A DNA stretch of 64,000 nucleotides from CAMYMQ01 sp963730305 (GTDB lineage: Bacteria > Pseudomonadota > Alphaproteobacteria > Bin65). Of this stretch, positions 34,333 to 43,203 are shown one piece after another. The notes under the pieces were generated by a model. The model was not told the DNA's origin. It made no database searches and saw only the letters and a program-made list of their open reading frames with translations. Both the position numbers and the translations under genes were made by a program. The DNA is taken from contig CAVSRB010000003.1 of the NCBI GenBank assembly GCA_963730305.1, forward strand, positions 434,001 through 498,000, read 5' to 3'. Position 1 is the stretch's first letter, and each line of letters begins with the position of its first letter.

Positions 34333-35745
34333 CTAGACCCGCAGGATCTTGCCCGGGTTCATGATGTCGTCCGGGTCGAGCGCCTTCTTGATCTGGCGCA
34401 TCACCGACAGGGCCTCGCCGTGCTCGGCGACCAGGAAGTCCATCTTGCCCATGCCGACGCCATGCTCGCCGGTGCAGGTGCCGTCCATCGCCAGCGCGCG
34501 CTCGACCAGCCGCTTGTTGACGCCGTTGGCCCGTTCCATCTCGTCGGCGTCGTTCTTGTCGGCGATCAGGACCATGTGGAAGTTGCCGTCGCCGACATGG
34601 CCGACGATCGGCGCGAGGATGTCGCTCTCGGCGAGGTCGCGCTCGGTCTCGACGATGCATTCCGCCAGCCGCGAGATCGGCACGCAGACGTCGGTCGCCC
34701 ACACTTCCGCGCCCTGGCGCAGCGCCTTGGCGGCATAGGCGGCGTCGTGCCGGGCCTGCCACAGCTTGGAGCGCTCTTCGGCGCTGGTCGTCCACTTGAA
34801 CTCGCCGCCGCCGAACTCGTCGGACAGCGCCTTGACCATCTCCGCCTGCTCCTTCACCCCGGCCTCGGTGCCGTGGAATTCCATGAACAGGGTCGGCTCC
34901 TCGGGGAAGTCGGTCTTGGAATAGAGGTTGATGGCCTTGAGCTGGATGCCGTTGGCGATCTCGATGCGGGCGATCGGGATGCCCGACTGGATCGTCGCGA
35001 TCACCGTGTTCACCGCCGCCTCGAGCGACGGGTAGTTGCACACCGCGACCGAGGTCGCCTCCGGGATGCCGTAGAGCCGCAGCGAGATCTCGGTGATCAC
35101 GCCGAGCGTGCCCTCGGAGCCGACGAACAGCCGGGTCAGGTCGTAGCCGGCCGACGACTTGCGCGCCCGCCGCGCCGTGCGGATCACCCGGCCGTCCGCC
35201 ATCACCACGGTCAGGCCGAGCACGTTCTCACGCATGGTGCCGTAGCGCACCGCGTTGGTGCCCGAGGCGCGGGTCGCGGCCATGCCGCCGAGCGAGGCGT
35301 CGGCGCCGGGGTCGATCGGGAAGAACAGGCCGGTGTCACGCAGGTATTCGTTGAGCGCCTTGCGGGTCACGCCCGGCTGGACCTTGCAGTCGAGGTCCTC
35401 GGCATTGACCTCGAGCACCCGGTCCATGCGCTGAACGTTGATGCAGACCCCGCCATGGAGCGCGGCGACGTGGCCCTCGAGCGACGTCCCGGTGCCGAAC
35501 GGGATCACCGGCACCTTGTACTCGGCGCACACCTTGACGATGTCGGCGACCTCCTCCGTCGACTCCGGAAACACGACGGCGTCGGGCGGCACGACCGGGT
35601 GGTGGTCCTCGCCCTTGCCGTGCTGCTCGCGCATCGCCTGCGACGTCGACAGCCGGTCGCCGAACTTCTCCTTGAGCACGCCGATCGCCTCGTCGATGCG
35701 CGATTCGGGCCGGTGCTCGACCTCACGATGGATCTGCAGCGACAT
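34333..35745 (-). CDS. FAD-dependent D-lactate/2-hydroxyacid dehydrogenase (LDHD/GlcD-like)
   Basis: This 470-aa flavoenzyme has an FAD_binding_4 domain: VVFPESTEEVADIVKVCAE, IPFGTGTSLEGHVAALHGGV, GADASLGGMAATRASGTNAV and GSEGTLGVITEISLRLYG. It also has the FAD-oxidase C domain, with the metal or substrate His in GHVGDGNFHMVL and CTGEHGVGMGKMDFL near the end. This is the mitochondrial-LDHD and GlcD group, which oxidises D-lactate or related acids. Expected electron acceptor is cytochrome c or a quinone. The 35746-35988 gap is a divergent promoter region. Confidence 0.92.
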   Translation of the reverse strand: MSLQIHREVEHRPESRIDEAIGVLKEKFGDRLSTSQAMREQHGKGEDHHPVVPPDAVVFPESTEEVADIVKVCAEYKVPVIPFGTGTSLEGHVAALHGGVCINVQRMDRVLEVNAEDLDCKVQPGVTRKALNEYLRDTGLFFPIDPGADASLGGMAATRASGTNAVRYGTMRENVLGLTVVMADGRVIRTARRARKSSAGYDLTRLFVGSEGTLGVITEISLRLYGIPEATSVAVCNYPSLEAAVNTVIATIQSGIPIARIEIANGIQLKAINLYSKTDFPEEPTLFMEFHGTEAGVKEQAEMVKALSDEFGGGEFKWTTSAEERSKLWQARHDAAYAAKALRQGAEVWATDVCVPISRLAECIVETERDLAESDILAPIVGHVGDGNFHMVLIADKNDADEMERANGVNKRLVERALAMDGTCTGEHGVGMGKMDFLVAEHGEALSVMRQIKKALDPDDIMNPGKILRV

Positions 35746-35988
35746 CGGCGGGGCCTCCCTGGGAAATCTCGTTGGTATCGGTCAAGAAGCGTAATGACTT
35801 ATGGCATCGCCGCGGGGCGGGCAAGCGGAGCGTCTCGGCGCTCACCAGCCGCGCCCGAGCCATGCTCGGCGGCGTCCAGGCTGTTTGTACCGAATCCCCC
35901 ATTTAAATCGCCTGTCGCGATCACATATGTTTCCCATAACCGGCCACTCCATTTGGCCATAACAGACGTCACGCAACGGGGGTACGGC

Positions 35989-36783
35989 ATGGCTGAGGAC
36001 GACAACACCAAAGAGGGTGCGACGCCCGCGCCCCGCAAGCGCGCCAGCAGCGGAGCCAAGTCGAAGGCGGCCGGCGGCGCGACCCGCAAGACCACATCGG
36101 CGCGCAAGCCCGCCGCCAAGAGTGCGGCGGCGACCTCGACCGGCGCCGCCGACAAGACCACCGAGAAGACCGGCGAGCAGAAGGCCGACGCGCCGAAGTC
36201 GCCGGCCGACCGGATCAGCGCCGCGGCATCGGACGCCACCGAGGCGGTCGACCGGGCTGCCAGCGACGCCGCCAAGTGGGCGGAACAGACCAGCAAGCGC
36301 GCCGGCGAGGCCGTCAACCAGGCCTCCGAACGGACCGCCAAGGCGGCCGAGCGCGCCAGCGAAGCGTTGTCCGAAGCCGCCGCCGCGGTGTCCGAGGCGG
36401 CCGAAACCTTCGCCGGCGTCAGCGACGCGGCGACGGGTCCGCGCGCGGTCAAGGCGCAGACGCGTCTGACCCACATCGCCTACCTGCTGTTTGCCCTTTC
36501 GCCCGTCATGGGCGTGACCTGCGTCGCCGGGCTGATGCTCGCCTACCTGCGGCGGCGCGTCGACGGCGTGGGCGGAACGCTGCTGGAGAGCCACTACAAC
36601 TGGCTGATCTGGACCTTCTGGTACGGGATCGCCGCCTATATCGTGTCGGGCATCCTGGTGCTGATCTACGTCGGCTGGATCCTGGTCGCCCTGACCTCGA
36701 TCTGGATGATCTGGCGGCTGACCAAGGGCTGGCTCTACCTCTACGACGGCAAGGCGATCTCGAACCCGACCGCGGCGCTCTAG
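35989..36783 (+). CDS. Lys/Ala-rich protein with DUF4870-like membrane domain
   Basis: This 264-aa protein has two unlike halves. Residues 1-155 are rich in Ala, Lys, Ser and Thr, first like a histone-H1 tail (PRKRASSGAKSKAAGGATRK). Then come 11-residue-type amphipathic repeats (AASDATEAVDRAASDAAKWA, then QASERTAKAAERASEAL). Residues about 160-260 carry three membrane helices in a DUF4870-like pattern (YLLFALSPVMGVTCVAGLML, WYGIAAYIVSGILVL, GWILVALTSIWMIWRLTKGW). GGGGG precedes the ATG. The basic half would sit in the cytoplasm or periplasm depending on topology; function unknown. Confidence 0.75.
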   Translation: MAEDDNTKEGATPAPRKRASSGAKSKAAGGATRKTTSARKPAAKSAAATSTGAADKTTEKTGEQKADAPKSPADRISAAASDATEAVDRAASDAAKWAEQTSKRAGEAVNQASERTAKAAERASEALSEAAAAVSEAAETFAGVSDAATGPRAVKAQTRLTHIAYLLFALSPVMGVTCVAGLMLAYLRRRVDGVGGTLLESHYNWLIWTFWYGIAAYIVSGILVLIYVGWILVALTSIWMIWRLTKGWLYLYDGKAISNPTAAL

Positions 36784-36946
36784 CGCCCGAAGAACCGCAT
36801 CATCGGCCGGAGCAAGCGATCGGATGGGCGGCGCCTGCGAATATTTCGTGAACCGATCTGTCTACACGACGGAAGCGGCTTTTCCGAACTCGTGAGCGCC
36901 CCTATCATCGGCCAACGGCCCTGAACGGCAACGGAGGCCTCGTGTC

Positions 36947-37303
36947 ATGACCCGGTTGGCGACCCTGTTCGGCCTGCTCGCCCTGCCCGCCTTGATCGCG
37001 ACGGCGGGCCCGATGCCGGCCCGCGCCGACGGGTGCTACATCTGCACCCGGGGCAGCGCCTGCGGCCAGTATTGCCGTTATGCCGGACGCGACAGCTGGG
37101 CCAAGCGCAAGAAATGCATCGCCGCCGGCTGCAAGATCGGCGGCACCGCTTCCTGCCCGCGCGCGGCGAACATCCGCATCTGTTCCGGCCTCGGGCTCCT
37201 GCCCGGCAGTCTTCGCCAATATGCCGATCGCAGCGCCCGTCCCGGCGACTCGGCGTCAGAGCCTATGGTCGATGACTCATTATTCCGTTTATTACAGAAA
37301 TAA
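36947..37303 (+). CDS. Cys-rich exported protein
   Basis: This 118-aa protein has a signal peptide (cut near PARAD, residues 24-28). A short domain with eight Cys follows: CYICTRGSACGQYC, KKCIAAGCKIGG, CPRAANIRIC. These could form disulfides or bind metal. The C-terminus is polar. The gene has a normal ATG with GGAGG about 8 bases upstream. It is followed by a promoter-like gap and an inverted repeat. I do not recognise a family. Confidence 0.65.
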   Translation: MTRLATLFGLLALPALIATAGPMPARADGCYICTRGSACGQYCRYAGRDSWAKRKKCIAAGCKIGGTASCPRAANIRICSGLGLLPGSLRQYADRSARPGDSASEPMVDDSLFRLLQK

Positions 37304-37363
37304 CTGACTTAAACAAAACGATGAAGAACCGCGTGCAAGATCCGCTTGCGACAGATCAAGGCT

Positions 37364-37391
37364 GACGGACGCTGAGCCGCTATCGTCCGTC
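37364..37391. repeat. inverted repeat upstream of the NQO-like gene
   Basis: GACGGACG and CGTCCGTC are separated by 12 bases, 36 bases before the NQO-like start. It may be a terminator of the Cys-rich gene or an operator; there is no T tract. Confidence 0.35.
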
Positions 37392-37426
37392 CATTGCCGC
37401 GACGATGGGCTTCGACGGAGACAGTC

Positions 37427-38011
37427 ATGACGCGGAAGATCACGATCATCCAGGGGCATCCCGATCCCGCCGGCGGCCACTTCGGCCATGCCCTCGCCGA
37501 TGCCTATGCCGTGGGCGCGGCCGAGGCCGGCCACGATGTGCGCCGTGTCGAGGTCGCCACGCTCGACTTCCCCCTGCTGCGCAGCCAGTCGGACTTCCAG
37601 AACGGCGCCACCCCGCCCGATATCGCCGCGGCGCAGGAAGCGATCGGCTGGGCCGACCACTTGGTCGTCGTCTATCCGCTATGGCTGGGCACCATGCCGG
37701 CGCTGCTCAAGGGCTTTCTCGAACAGGTGTTCCGACCCGGCTTCGCCTTCGCCTATGAGTCCAAGGGCTGGCCCAAGAAGAAGCTGCAGGGTCGGTCGGC
37801 GCGCATCGTCGTCACCATGGGCATGCCGGCGCTGGTCTACCGCTGGATCTTCCTCGCCCACAGCCTGCGCAGCCTGGAGCGCAACATCCTGCGCTTCGTC
37901 GGCATCGGCCCGGTGCGTGACACCGTGGTCGGCATGGTCGAGGCGCTGTCCCCCGCCAAGCGCGAGGCCTGGTTCGCCCGGATGCGCGCGCTCGGACGAC
38001 GCGCCCGCTGA
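37427..38011 (+). CDS. NAD(P)H-dependent oxidoreductase (flavodoxin-like, NQO family)
   Basis: This 194-aa FMN/FAD-type quinone reductase has the flavodoxin-like fold. Signatures are TIIQGHPDPAGGHFGHALAD, ADHLVVVYPLWLGTMPALLK, FLEQVFRPGFAFAY and LQGRSARIVVTMGMP. GGAG with good spacing precedes the ATG at 37427. It is convergent with the methyltransferase/ATP-grasp gene. Substrate is probably a quinone or similar electrophile. Confidence 0.88.
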   Translation: MTRKITIIQGHPDPAGGHFGHALADAYAVGAAEAGHDVRRVEVATLDFPLLRSQSDFQNGATPPDIAAAQEAIGWADHLVVVYPLWLGTMPALLKGFLEQVFRPGFAFAYESKGWPKKKLQGRSARIVVTMGMPALVYRWIFLAHSLRSLERNILRFVGIGPVRDTVVGMVEALSPAKREAWFARMRALGRRAR

Positions 38012-38023
38012 AGCCGGCCTGCC

Positions 38024-39970
38024 CTACGCCGCGACCGTGTCCTGTCCGATCGCGCCGGACGTGGCGCACCGCGCCTGCCCGGCCTCGATGATCAGACGCA
38101 GCATGTCGGCGTAGCGCATGCCGCCGAAGCCGGCCATCAGGTTGAGCTTGCCGTCCCAACACCATCCCGGGTTCGGGTTGACTTCCAGCAGCTTGACCAC
38201 TCCGTCCGCATCGGCGCGGAAATCGAAGCGGGCGTAGTCGCGGCATTCCAGCCGCTCGAACAGAAGCGACGAATGGTCGATCAGGCGACGCCGCACGTCT
38301 TCAGGCAACGACGCCTCGCGATAGCCGATGTCGGTCCAGTAGGGCGAATCCGGGTGCCACTTCGATTCGTATGGCAGCAGCCGCGGCAACGTCGGGTCGA
38401 GCTGGGAATAGTCGACCTCGAGCAGCGGCAGCGCCGTCAGCCCCTGGCCCGGATTACCGATCAGCCCGACGCTGTACTCGGCGCCGGACAGGAACTCCTG
38501 GACCAGCACCGGCCGCCCCGGCAGCAGCGCGCGCAGCTCGTTCAGATAGGCGTTGGCCTCCTCGGCGTTGGAGACGACGGCGTGCTGGGTGATGCCGATG
38601 CTCGAATCGCCGGTCGCCGGCTTGATCAGCGCAGGAAAGACCGACGGCATGGTCGCCGCGGTGTCGTCGGGATCGAAAAAGGTCTCCAGCGGGACCGGGA
38701 TGTCGAGCGATTGGGCGATCGCCCGGACCAGCGCCTTGTTGTAGCAGATCCCCAGGCAGGACGGCCCGGCGCCCGAATAGGGAATGCCGTGCATCTCCAG
38801 ATAGGCGGGCACGTGCAGCTCGCGGAAGGCGTCGTTGTTGAAGCCCTCGTCGCACAGGTTGAGCACGAAGCCCGGCTGCCGCGCCTTGAGGTCGGCCTCG
38901 AGCCCGGCATGGTTGTCGAGATAGTCGAACTGATAGCCGTCGAGCGACTCGAGCGCATCCTTGAGCCGCCGGATCGTCTCCATGTCCTCTTCGTTGAATT
39001 TGCCACCCTTCTTGACCGAATCGGGCAGGCGCGGATCGCCAAGCAGGACGGTCACATCCGGATGGGACGCGGCGGCGGCGGCCTTGGCGGTCTTCGCTGC
39101 CTTGCGCGGGGCGAAGGCGGTGATCACGTTGCGCCGCGCCATCATGCCGAGGTCCTGGTTGCGGCTCGACGCCGCCTCGATCGGGTCGTGGAAGCGGATC
39201 TCGGTGAAACCGGCTGCGTTCAGCAGGTCTTCGATGGCACCGCGGCTGTACAGCCGCTCGGCATAGAACTGGTCGGCAATGACCCCCTTCTCGGCATGGA
39301 CGACCACCTCACGCGAGATCAGCCGGGTGGCGTCCTCCGACAGCGAGCGTTCGCGGCAGACGAACTGGGACTGGTCGATCCACTCCCACGAGCGCGGCTC
39401 GAAATGCTCGCGCATCCAGTCGCCATCGGCGAGGTCGAGCACGAGCCGACCATGGCCGCGCAGCACGCGCTTGACCGCCTCCAGCACGGCAAGGTCGTCC
39501 TCCTCGGTCGCGAAGTAACCGAACGAGTTGCCCATGACGATGACCGCGTCGACGCTGCTCTCGGCAACCCGGAACCGGCGGGCGTCGCCCTCCTGGAACG
39601 TCGCGGCGAGGCCGAGCTGCTGGGCCCGGCGCCGCGCGAGCCGCACGAGATAGCGCGAGCGGTCGACGCCGGTGACCGACCGGAAACCACGCCGGGCGAG
39701 CTCGATGACATGGCGGCCCTGGCCACAGCACAGGTCGAGGATGCGGTCGTTGGGCTCCAGCCCGGCGAACCGCACCACCATGTCGATCTCGCGCGCAGTG
39801 TTGGCGTCGTTCTCGACGACGTCGCCGTCGGTCTGCAGGTAGACCGCGTTGAACAGGCTGCGCCACCAGTCGTGCGGCAGGTGGCGCTCGAGGTCGGAGA
39901 CCGGCCCCAGGGTGCGCGCGGCGGCGCGCTGGCCGGCCGACGCACGCGGCTTCGTGCTGGTTTCACTCAT
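38024..39970 (-). CDS. fusion of SAM methyltransferase and ATP-grasp (D-Ala-D-Ala ligase-like) domains
   Basis: This 648-aa protein joins two enzymes. Residues about 30-295 are a class I methyltransferase, with motif I LDLCCGQGRHV at 78-88, VTGVDRSRYLVRLARRRAQQ, and VDAVIVMGNSFGYFATEEDD. An Ala/Lys linker follows (AAKTAKAAAAAS). Residues about 305-635 are an ATP-grasp ligase of the D-Ala-D-Ala ligase type: GFNNDAFRELHVPAYLEMHG, SCLGICYNKALVRAIAQSLD, ALIKPATGDSSIGI, VLVQEFLSGAEYSVGLIG and the metal-binding end KLLEVNPNPGWCWDG. One would predict amide formation and methylation of one small-molecule product. The gene is divergent from a MetE-like gene. Product unknown. Confidence 0.9.
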   Translation of the reverse strand: MSETSTKPRASAGQRAAARTLGPVSDLERHLPHDWWRSLFNAVYLQTDGDVVENDANTAREIDMVVRFAGLEPNDRILDLCCGQGRHVIELARRGFRSVTGVDRSRYLVRLARRRAQQLGLAATFQEGDARRFRVAESSVDAVIVMGNSFGYFATEEDDLAVLEAVKRVLRGHGRLVLDLADGDWMREHFEPRSWEWIDQSQFVCRERSLSEDATRLISREVVVHAEKGVIADQFYAERLYSRGAIEDLLNAAGFTEIRFHDPIEAASSRNQDLGMMARRNVITAFAPRKAAKTAKAAAAASHPDVTVLLGDPRLPDSVKKGGKFNEEDMETIRRLKDALESLDGYQFDYLDNHAGLEADLKARQPGFVLNLCDEGFNNDAFRELHVPAYLEMHGIPYSGAGPSCLGICYNKALVRAIAQSLDIPVPLETFFDPDDTAATMPSVFPALIKPATGDSSIGITQHAVVSNAEEANAYLNELRALLPGRPVLVQEFLSGAEYSVGLIGNPGQGLTALPLLEVDYSQLDPTLPRLLPYESKWHPDSPYWTDIGYREASLPEDVRRRLIDHSSLLFERLECRDYARFDFRADADGVVKLLEVNPNPGWCWDGKLNLMAGFGGMRYADMLRLIIEAGQARCATSGAIGQDTVAA

Positions 39971-40262
39971 TTGATTTGACCCTCATCTTCGCCGCCCGAA
40001 GGCGGCACCGAACCTGTCAGCCGGGGCACGACGGCCACCGGCCTCCGTCGCGGTCGCCGTCGCCGGCTTGCGGCTCGTCCGTCGCGATATGAGGGTCTGC
40101 GATGGACGGCTTTGGGACCGGGCCCGTCAGGCCGTTCGGAATTTCGCGGCAAATGGGCCCGATCGACCCTGTCGTCAACGATTATTTTTTGCGCCTTGCA
40201 CGCCCCTGGCCATCGGGTCATTTTCGGCCCAACCAAATCGACAATATGGGAGGGGCCCTACC

Positions 40263-41315
40263 GTGACCTACAAGCCGCATACCCTGCTGCCCACCTCGCT
40301 CGTCGGCAGCTATCCACAGCCCGAGTGGCTGATCGACAGGGCCAATCTCGCCGGCCGGTTCCCGCCCCGCGTGCGCGCCCGCGAGCTGTGGCGGGTCGAC
40401 CCCGCCTACCTCGAGGAAGCCCAGGACGATGCGACCATCGTGGCGATCCGCGACCAGGAGCGGGCCGGGCTCGACATCATCACCGACGGCGAGATCCGCC
40501 GCGAGAGCTACTCGAACCGTTTCGCCACGGCGCTCGAAGGCGTCGACGTCGACAATCCGGGCACCGCGCTCGACCGCTCCGGCCATCCCAACCCGGTGCC
40601 CCGCATCACCGGCCCGATCCGGCGCAAGCACCCGGTCGCCGTCCGCGACGTCACCTTCCTGCGCGCCAACACCGATCATCCGATCAAGATGACGGTGCCC
40701 GGTCCCTTCACCATGAGCCAGCAGGCGCAAAACGACTTCTACGAGGATCCCAAGGGGGCCGCGCTCGACTACGCGGTCGCGGTCAATGCCGAGATCCGCG
40801 ACCTGTTCGCCGCCGGCGCCGACGTCGTTCAGATCGACGAACCCTACATGCAGGCGCGGCCGGACAAGGCGCGCGAGTACGGCCTCGAAGCGCTGAACGC
40901 CGCGCTCGACGGCGTCGGCGGAACGACCTGCGTCCACATCTGCTTCGGCTACGCCGCGATCATCCACGAGCGGCCCGAGGGCTATTCCTTCCTGCCCGAG
41001 TTCGCCGGCTGCCACTGCCAGCAGGTGTCGATCGAGACGGCGCAATCGAACCTCGACACCAAGGTGCTCGAGACCCTGCCCGACAAGATGATCCTCTTGG
41101 GCGTGATCGATCTGGAGGACGAGGCGGTCGAGACGCCGGACACGGTCGCCGCACGCATCCGCCGGGCCCTCGCCCACAAGGATGCCGCCCAGATCATCGT
41201 CGCGCCGGACTGCGGCATGAAATACCTGCCGCGCGAGCGCGCCTACGCCAAGCTGGAGGCGATGGTCGCCGGCACCGACATCGTCCGCCAGGAACTGGCG
41301 ACCAAGGCAGCCTAG
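40263..41315 (+). CDS. cobalamin-independent methionine synthase-like protein (MetE C-terminal domain type)
   Basis: This 350-aa protein has only the catalytic MetE/UROD-like barrel. It opens PTSLVGSYPQPEWLIDR, and has DIITDGEIRRESYSNRFA, KMTVPGPFTMSQQAQNDFYE, ADVVQIDEPYMQARPDKARE, VHICFGYA and CGMKYLPRERAYAKLEAMV. The zinc ligands would be His and Cys in VHIC, Glu near the same barrel strand and Cys in PDCGM. The N-terminal MetE domain is absent, as in many methylcobalamin or corrinoid-linked homologues. The GTG start at 40263 is preceded by GGGAGGGG. It may methylate homocysteine or another thiol acceptor. Confidence 0.88.
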   Translation: MTYKPHTLLPTSLVGSYPQPEWLIDRANLAGRFPPRVRARELWRVDPAYLEEAQDDATIVAIRDQERAGLDIITDGEIRRESYSNRFATALEGVDVDNPGTALDRSGHPNPVPRITGPIRRKHPVAVRDVTFLRANTDHPIKMTVPGPFTMSQQAQNDFYEDPKGAALDYAVAVNAEIRDLFAAGADVVQIDEPYMQARPDKAREYGLEALNAALDGVGGTTCVHICFGYAAIIHERPEGYSFLPEFAGCHCQQVSIETAQSNLDTKVLETLPDKMILLGVIDLEDEAVETPDTVAARIRRALAHKDAAQIIVAPDCGMKYLPRERAYAKLEAMVAGTDIVRQELATKAA

Positions 41316-41341
41316 CCCCGCGCTCCCTCGGGTCGCACGGG

Positions 41342-42112
41342 TCAGGTTGCCCGTCGGTAGGCGCCGAACGCGCGGGTCGCGAGCAGGCCGCAGACCAGTG
41401 CGAAGGCGGCAAGCAGGCTGCAGTTGAGCCAGAAGGGGCTGCCGAGATCGCCCTGCATCGCGGCGCGCGCCGCCGTTGCCGCCCACTGCACCGGGTTCGC
41501 CGCCGAGATCGTGCGAATCCAGCCGGGCATCAACTCCCGTGCCATGAAGGACGCGGACAGGAAGGTCAGCGGCAGGCCGAAGAAGTTGATCACGGCGATC
41601 AGCGTCTCCTCGCGGCGGGCGACCAGGGCGATGCCGTTGGACAGCGCCGCGAAGGACGCCGACACCAGTGCCGCCGGCACCAGCACGGCGACGAAGGTGA
41701 TCGGCGGAAACTGGCCGGCGAGCACGATGCCCAGGGCCAGCACGATGACGACCTGGACGCCGACCATGATCATGGCGTGCAGCACGCGCGCGAGGATCAG
41801 CGCGCCCCGATACACCGGCGTCGCCAGCAGCCGGTCCATGCGGCCGTCGTTCAGGTCCTGGATCATGCCCATGCCCGCCCAGGCCGAGCCGAACAGGGAG
41901 GTCATGACCACGACGCCGGGGGTCAGGAACTCGATATAGTTGCCGCTCCCGCCGAAGCCCGGGATCTCGACCACGCGCCGGAAGAGCTGGCCGAACAGGC
42001 CCAGCCAGATGACCGGCTGCACGAGGGTGACGGCGATCCAGATCGGCATGCGCAGCGACACCAGCAGGTGACGCACCAGCAGGTGGTAGGTGTCCGAGAA
42101 GAACTGGCTCAT
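41342..42112 (-). CDS. ABC-2 type exporter permease
   Basis: This 256-aa protein is the membrane subunit of a drug/daunorubicin-type exporter. It has six helices and the ABC-2 signature around LARVLHAMIMVGVQVVIVLA and ALVSASFAALSNGIALVAR, with AANPVQWAATAARAAMQGD in the last loop. The ATG at 42112 overlaps the ATPase stop (ATGA), so translation is coupled. Confidence 0.88.
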   Translation of the reverse strand: MSQFFSDTYHLLVRHLLVSLRMPIWIAVTLVQPVIWLGLFGQLFRRVVEIPGFGGSGNYIEFLTPGVVVMTSLFGSAWAGMGMIQDLNDGRMDRLLATPVYRGALILARVLHAMIMVGVQVVIVLALGIVLAGQFPPITFVAVLVPAALVSASFAALSNGIALVARREETLIAVINFFGLPLTFLSASFMARELMPGWIRTISAANPVQWAATAARAAMQGDLGSPFWLNCSLLAAFALVCGLLATRAFGAYRRAT

Positions 42113-43065
42113 GACGCAGCGTCCCGTGAGTCGAACCGGTGGCCCGTGTGGTGGAGGTAGACGTCGTCGAGCGACGGCCGGTGCAGCGACGCACTGTCGA
42201 CGGCGATGCCCGCCCCCGCCAGCGCCGCAACGACGCGCGGCAATCCGGTCGGACCGTCGGCGACGTTGACACCCAGGGTCGCGCCGTCGGCTTCGACGCC
42301 GAGCACGCCTTCGATCTTGCGGGCGACCTCGGCCGCCCGGGCGGCGTCCGCCGTCGCCAAATCGAGTGTCACCCGGTCGCCGCCGATCTCGCCCTTGAGC
42401 TGGTCGGGCGTCCCCTCGGCAACGATCCGGCCGCCGTCGACGATGGCGATCCGGTCGCACAGGTTGTCGGCTTCCTCGAGATAGTGCGTGGTCAGCAGCA
42501 CGGTCAGGCCGCGCTCGCCGCGGATGCGCCTCAGGTCGGTCCAAAGCGCGCGCCGCGTCTCGGGGTCGAGGCCGGTCGTCGGCTCGTCGAGGAACAGGAC
42601 GCGCGGCTCGTGGATCAGGCCCATGGCGATGTCGAGCCGGCGCTTCATGCCGCCCGAATAGGTGGTGACCATCCGCTCGGCCGCCTCGGTCAAGCCGACC
42701 CAGGCGAGCAGCGCCGTCGCCCGCGCCGCGACCTGGTCGCCGGGCACCCGTTGCAGCCGCGCCTGCAGGGCCAGGTTCTCGCGGCCGGTCTGCCAGCGGT
42801 CGACACCCGAATCCTGGGCGACGTAACCCAGGTCGCGACGGACCCCGCCGGGGTCGGCGAACACGTCGTGACCGGCGACCGACGCCCGGCCGCCACTGGC
42901 CCGGGTGAGCGTCGCCAGGATGCGCACCGTCGTGCTCTTGCCCGCGCCGTTCGGCCCGAGCAGCCCGAACACCTCCCCCTTGCGGACCGCGAAGGAGAGA
43001 TCGGCGACGGCGGTGACGCCGCGCGCGAAGGTCTTGGTCAAATGGTCGGCGACGATCTCGTCCAT
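42109..43065 (-). CDS. ABC exporter ATP-binding protein (DrrA-like)
   Basis: This 318-aa ATPase has Walker A GPNGAGKST, the signature TYSGGMKRRLDIAMGLIHEP, and Walker B RVLFLDEPTTGLDPETRRAL with switch His in LLTTHYLEEADNL. The C-terminal extension is typical of DrrA-like exporters for drugs or lipids. The ATG at 43065 follows AGGA. Divergent MarR suggests substrate-responsive control. Confidence 0.9.
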   Translation of the reverse strand: MDEIVADHLTKTFARGVTAVADLSFAVRKGEVFGLLGPNGAGKSTTVRILATLTRASGGRASVAGHDVFADPGGVRRDLGYVAQDSGVDRWQTGRENLALQARLQRVPGDQVAARATALLAWVGLTEAAERMVTTYSGGMKRRLDIAMGLIHEPRVLFLDEPTTGLDPETRRALWTDLRRIRGERGLTVLLTTHYLEEADNLCDRIAIVDGGRIVAEGTPDQLKGEIGGDRVTLDLATADAARAAEVARKIEGVLGVEADGATLGVNVADGPTGLPRVVAALAGAGIAVDSASLHRPSLDDVYLHHTGHRFDSRDAAS

Positions 43066-43152
43066 ATCCTGCTCGCCCAGAGCCGGTCCGCATCGAACCG
43101 CGTCATCGATTGGCAATATTCGGCCGTGCCCCTGACGACCGTCGATGTTATC

Positions 43153-43192
43153 ATCTTAGCACGCGAATTTCTTAAATCAAAAGAATCTTAGC
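43153..43192. promoter_or_regulatory. MarR-type operator candidates between exporter and marR
   Basis: The 138-base divergent gap is AT-rich near the marR start. It holds an inverted repeat TTCTT-N7-AAGAA (43169-43185) and a direct repeat ATCTTAGC (43153-43160 and 43185-43192) that brackets it. MarR proteins usually bind such palindromes in their own divergent promoters. The marR start lies 12 bases after the second repeat. Confidence 0.5.
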
Positions 43193-43203
43193 TACTGAGA
43201 TAA

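Noticed and set aside
34000..35988. Long plus-strand frame leading into the Lys/Ala-rich protein
   Set aside because: The first 663 codons are antisense to the D-lactate dehydrogenase gene; the real start is the ATG at 35989 with a GGGGG site.
40083..40262. Riboswitch before the MetE-like gene
   Set aside because: I looked for SAM-II, SAH and cobalamin-type cores and found no matching conserved block; only short GGGCCC repeats and a T-rich stretch are visible.
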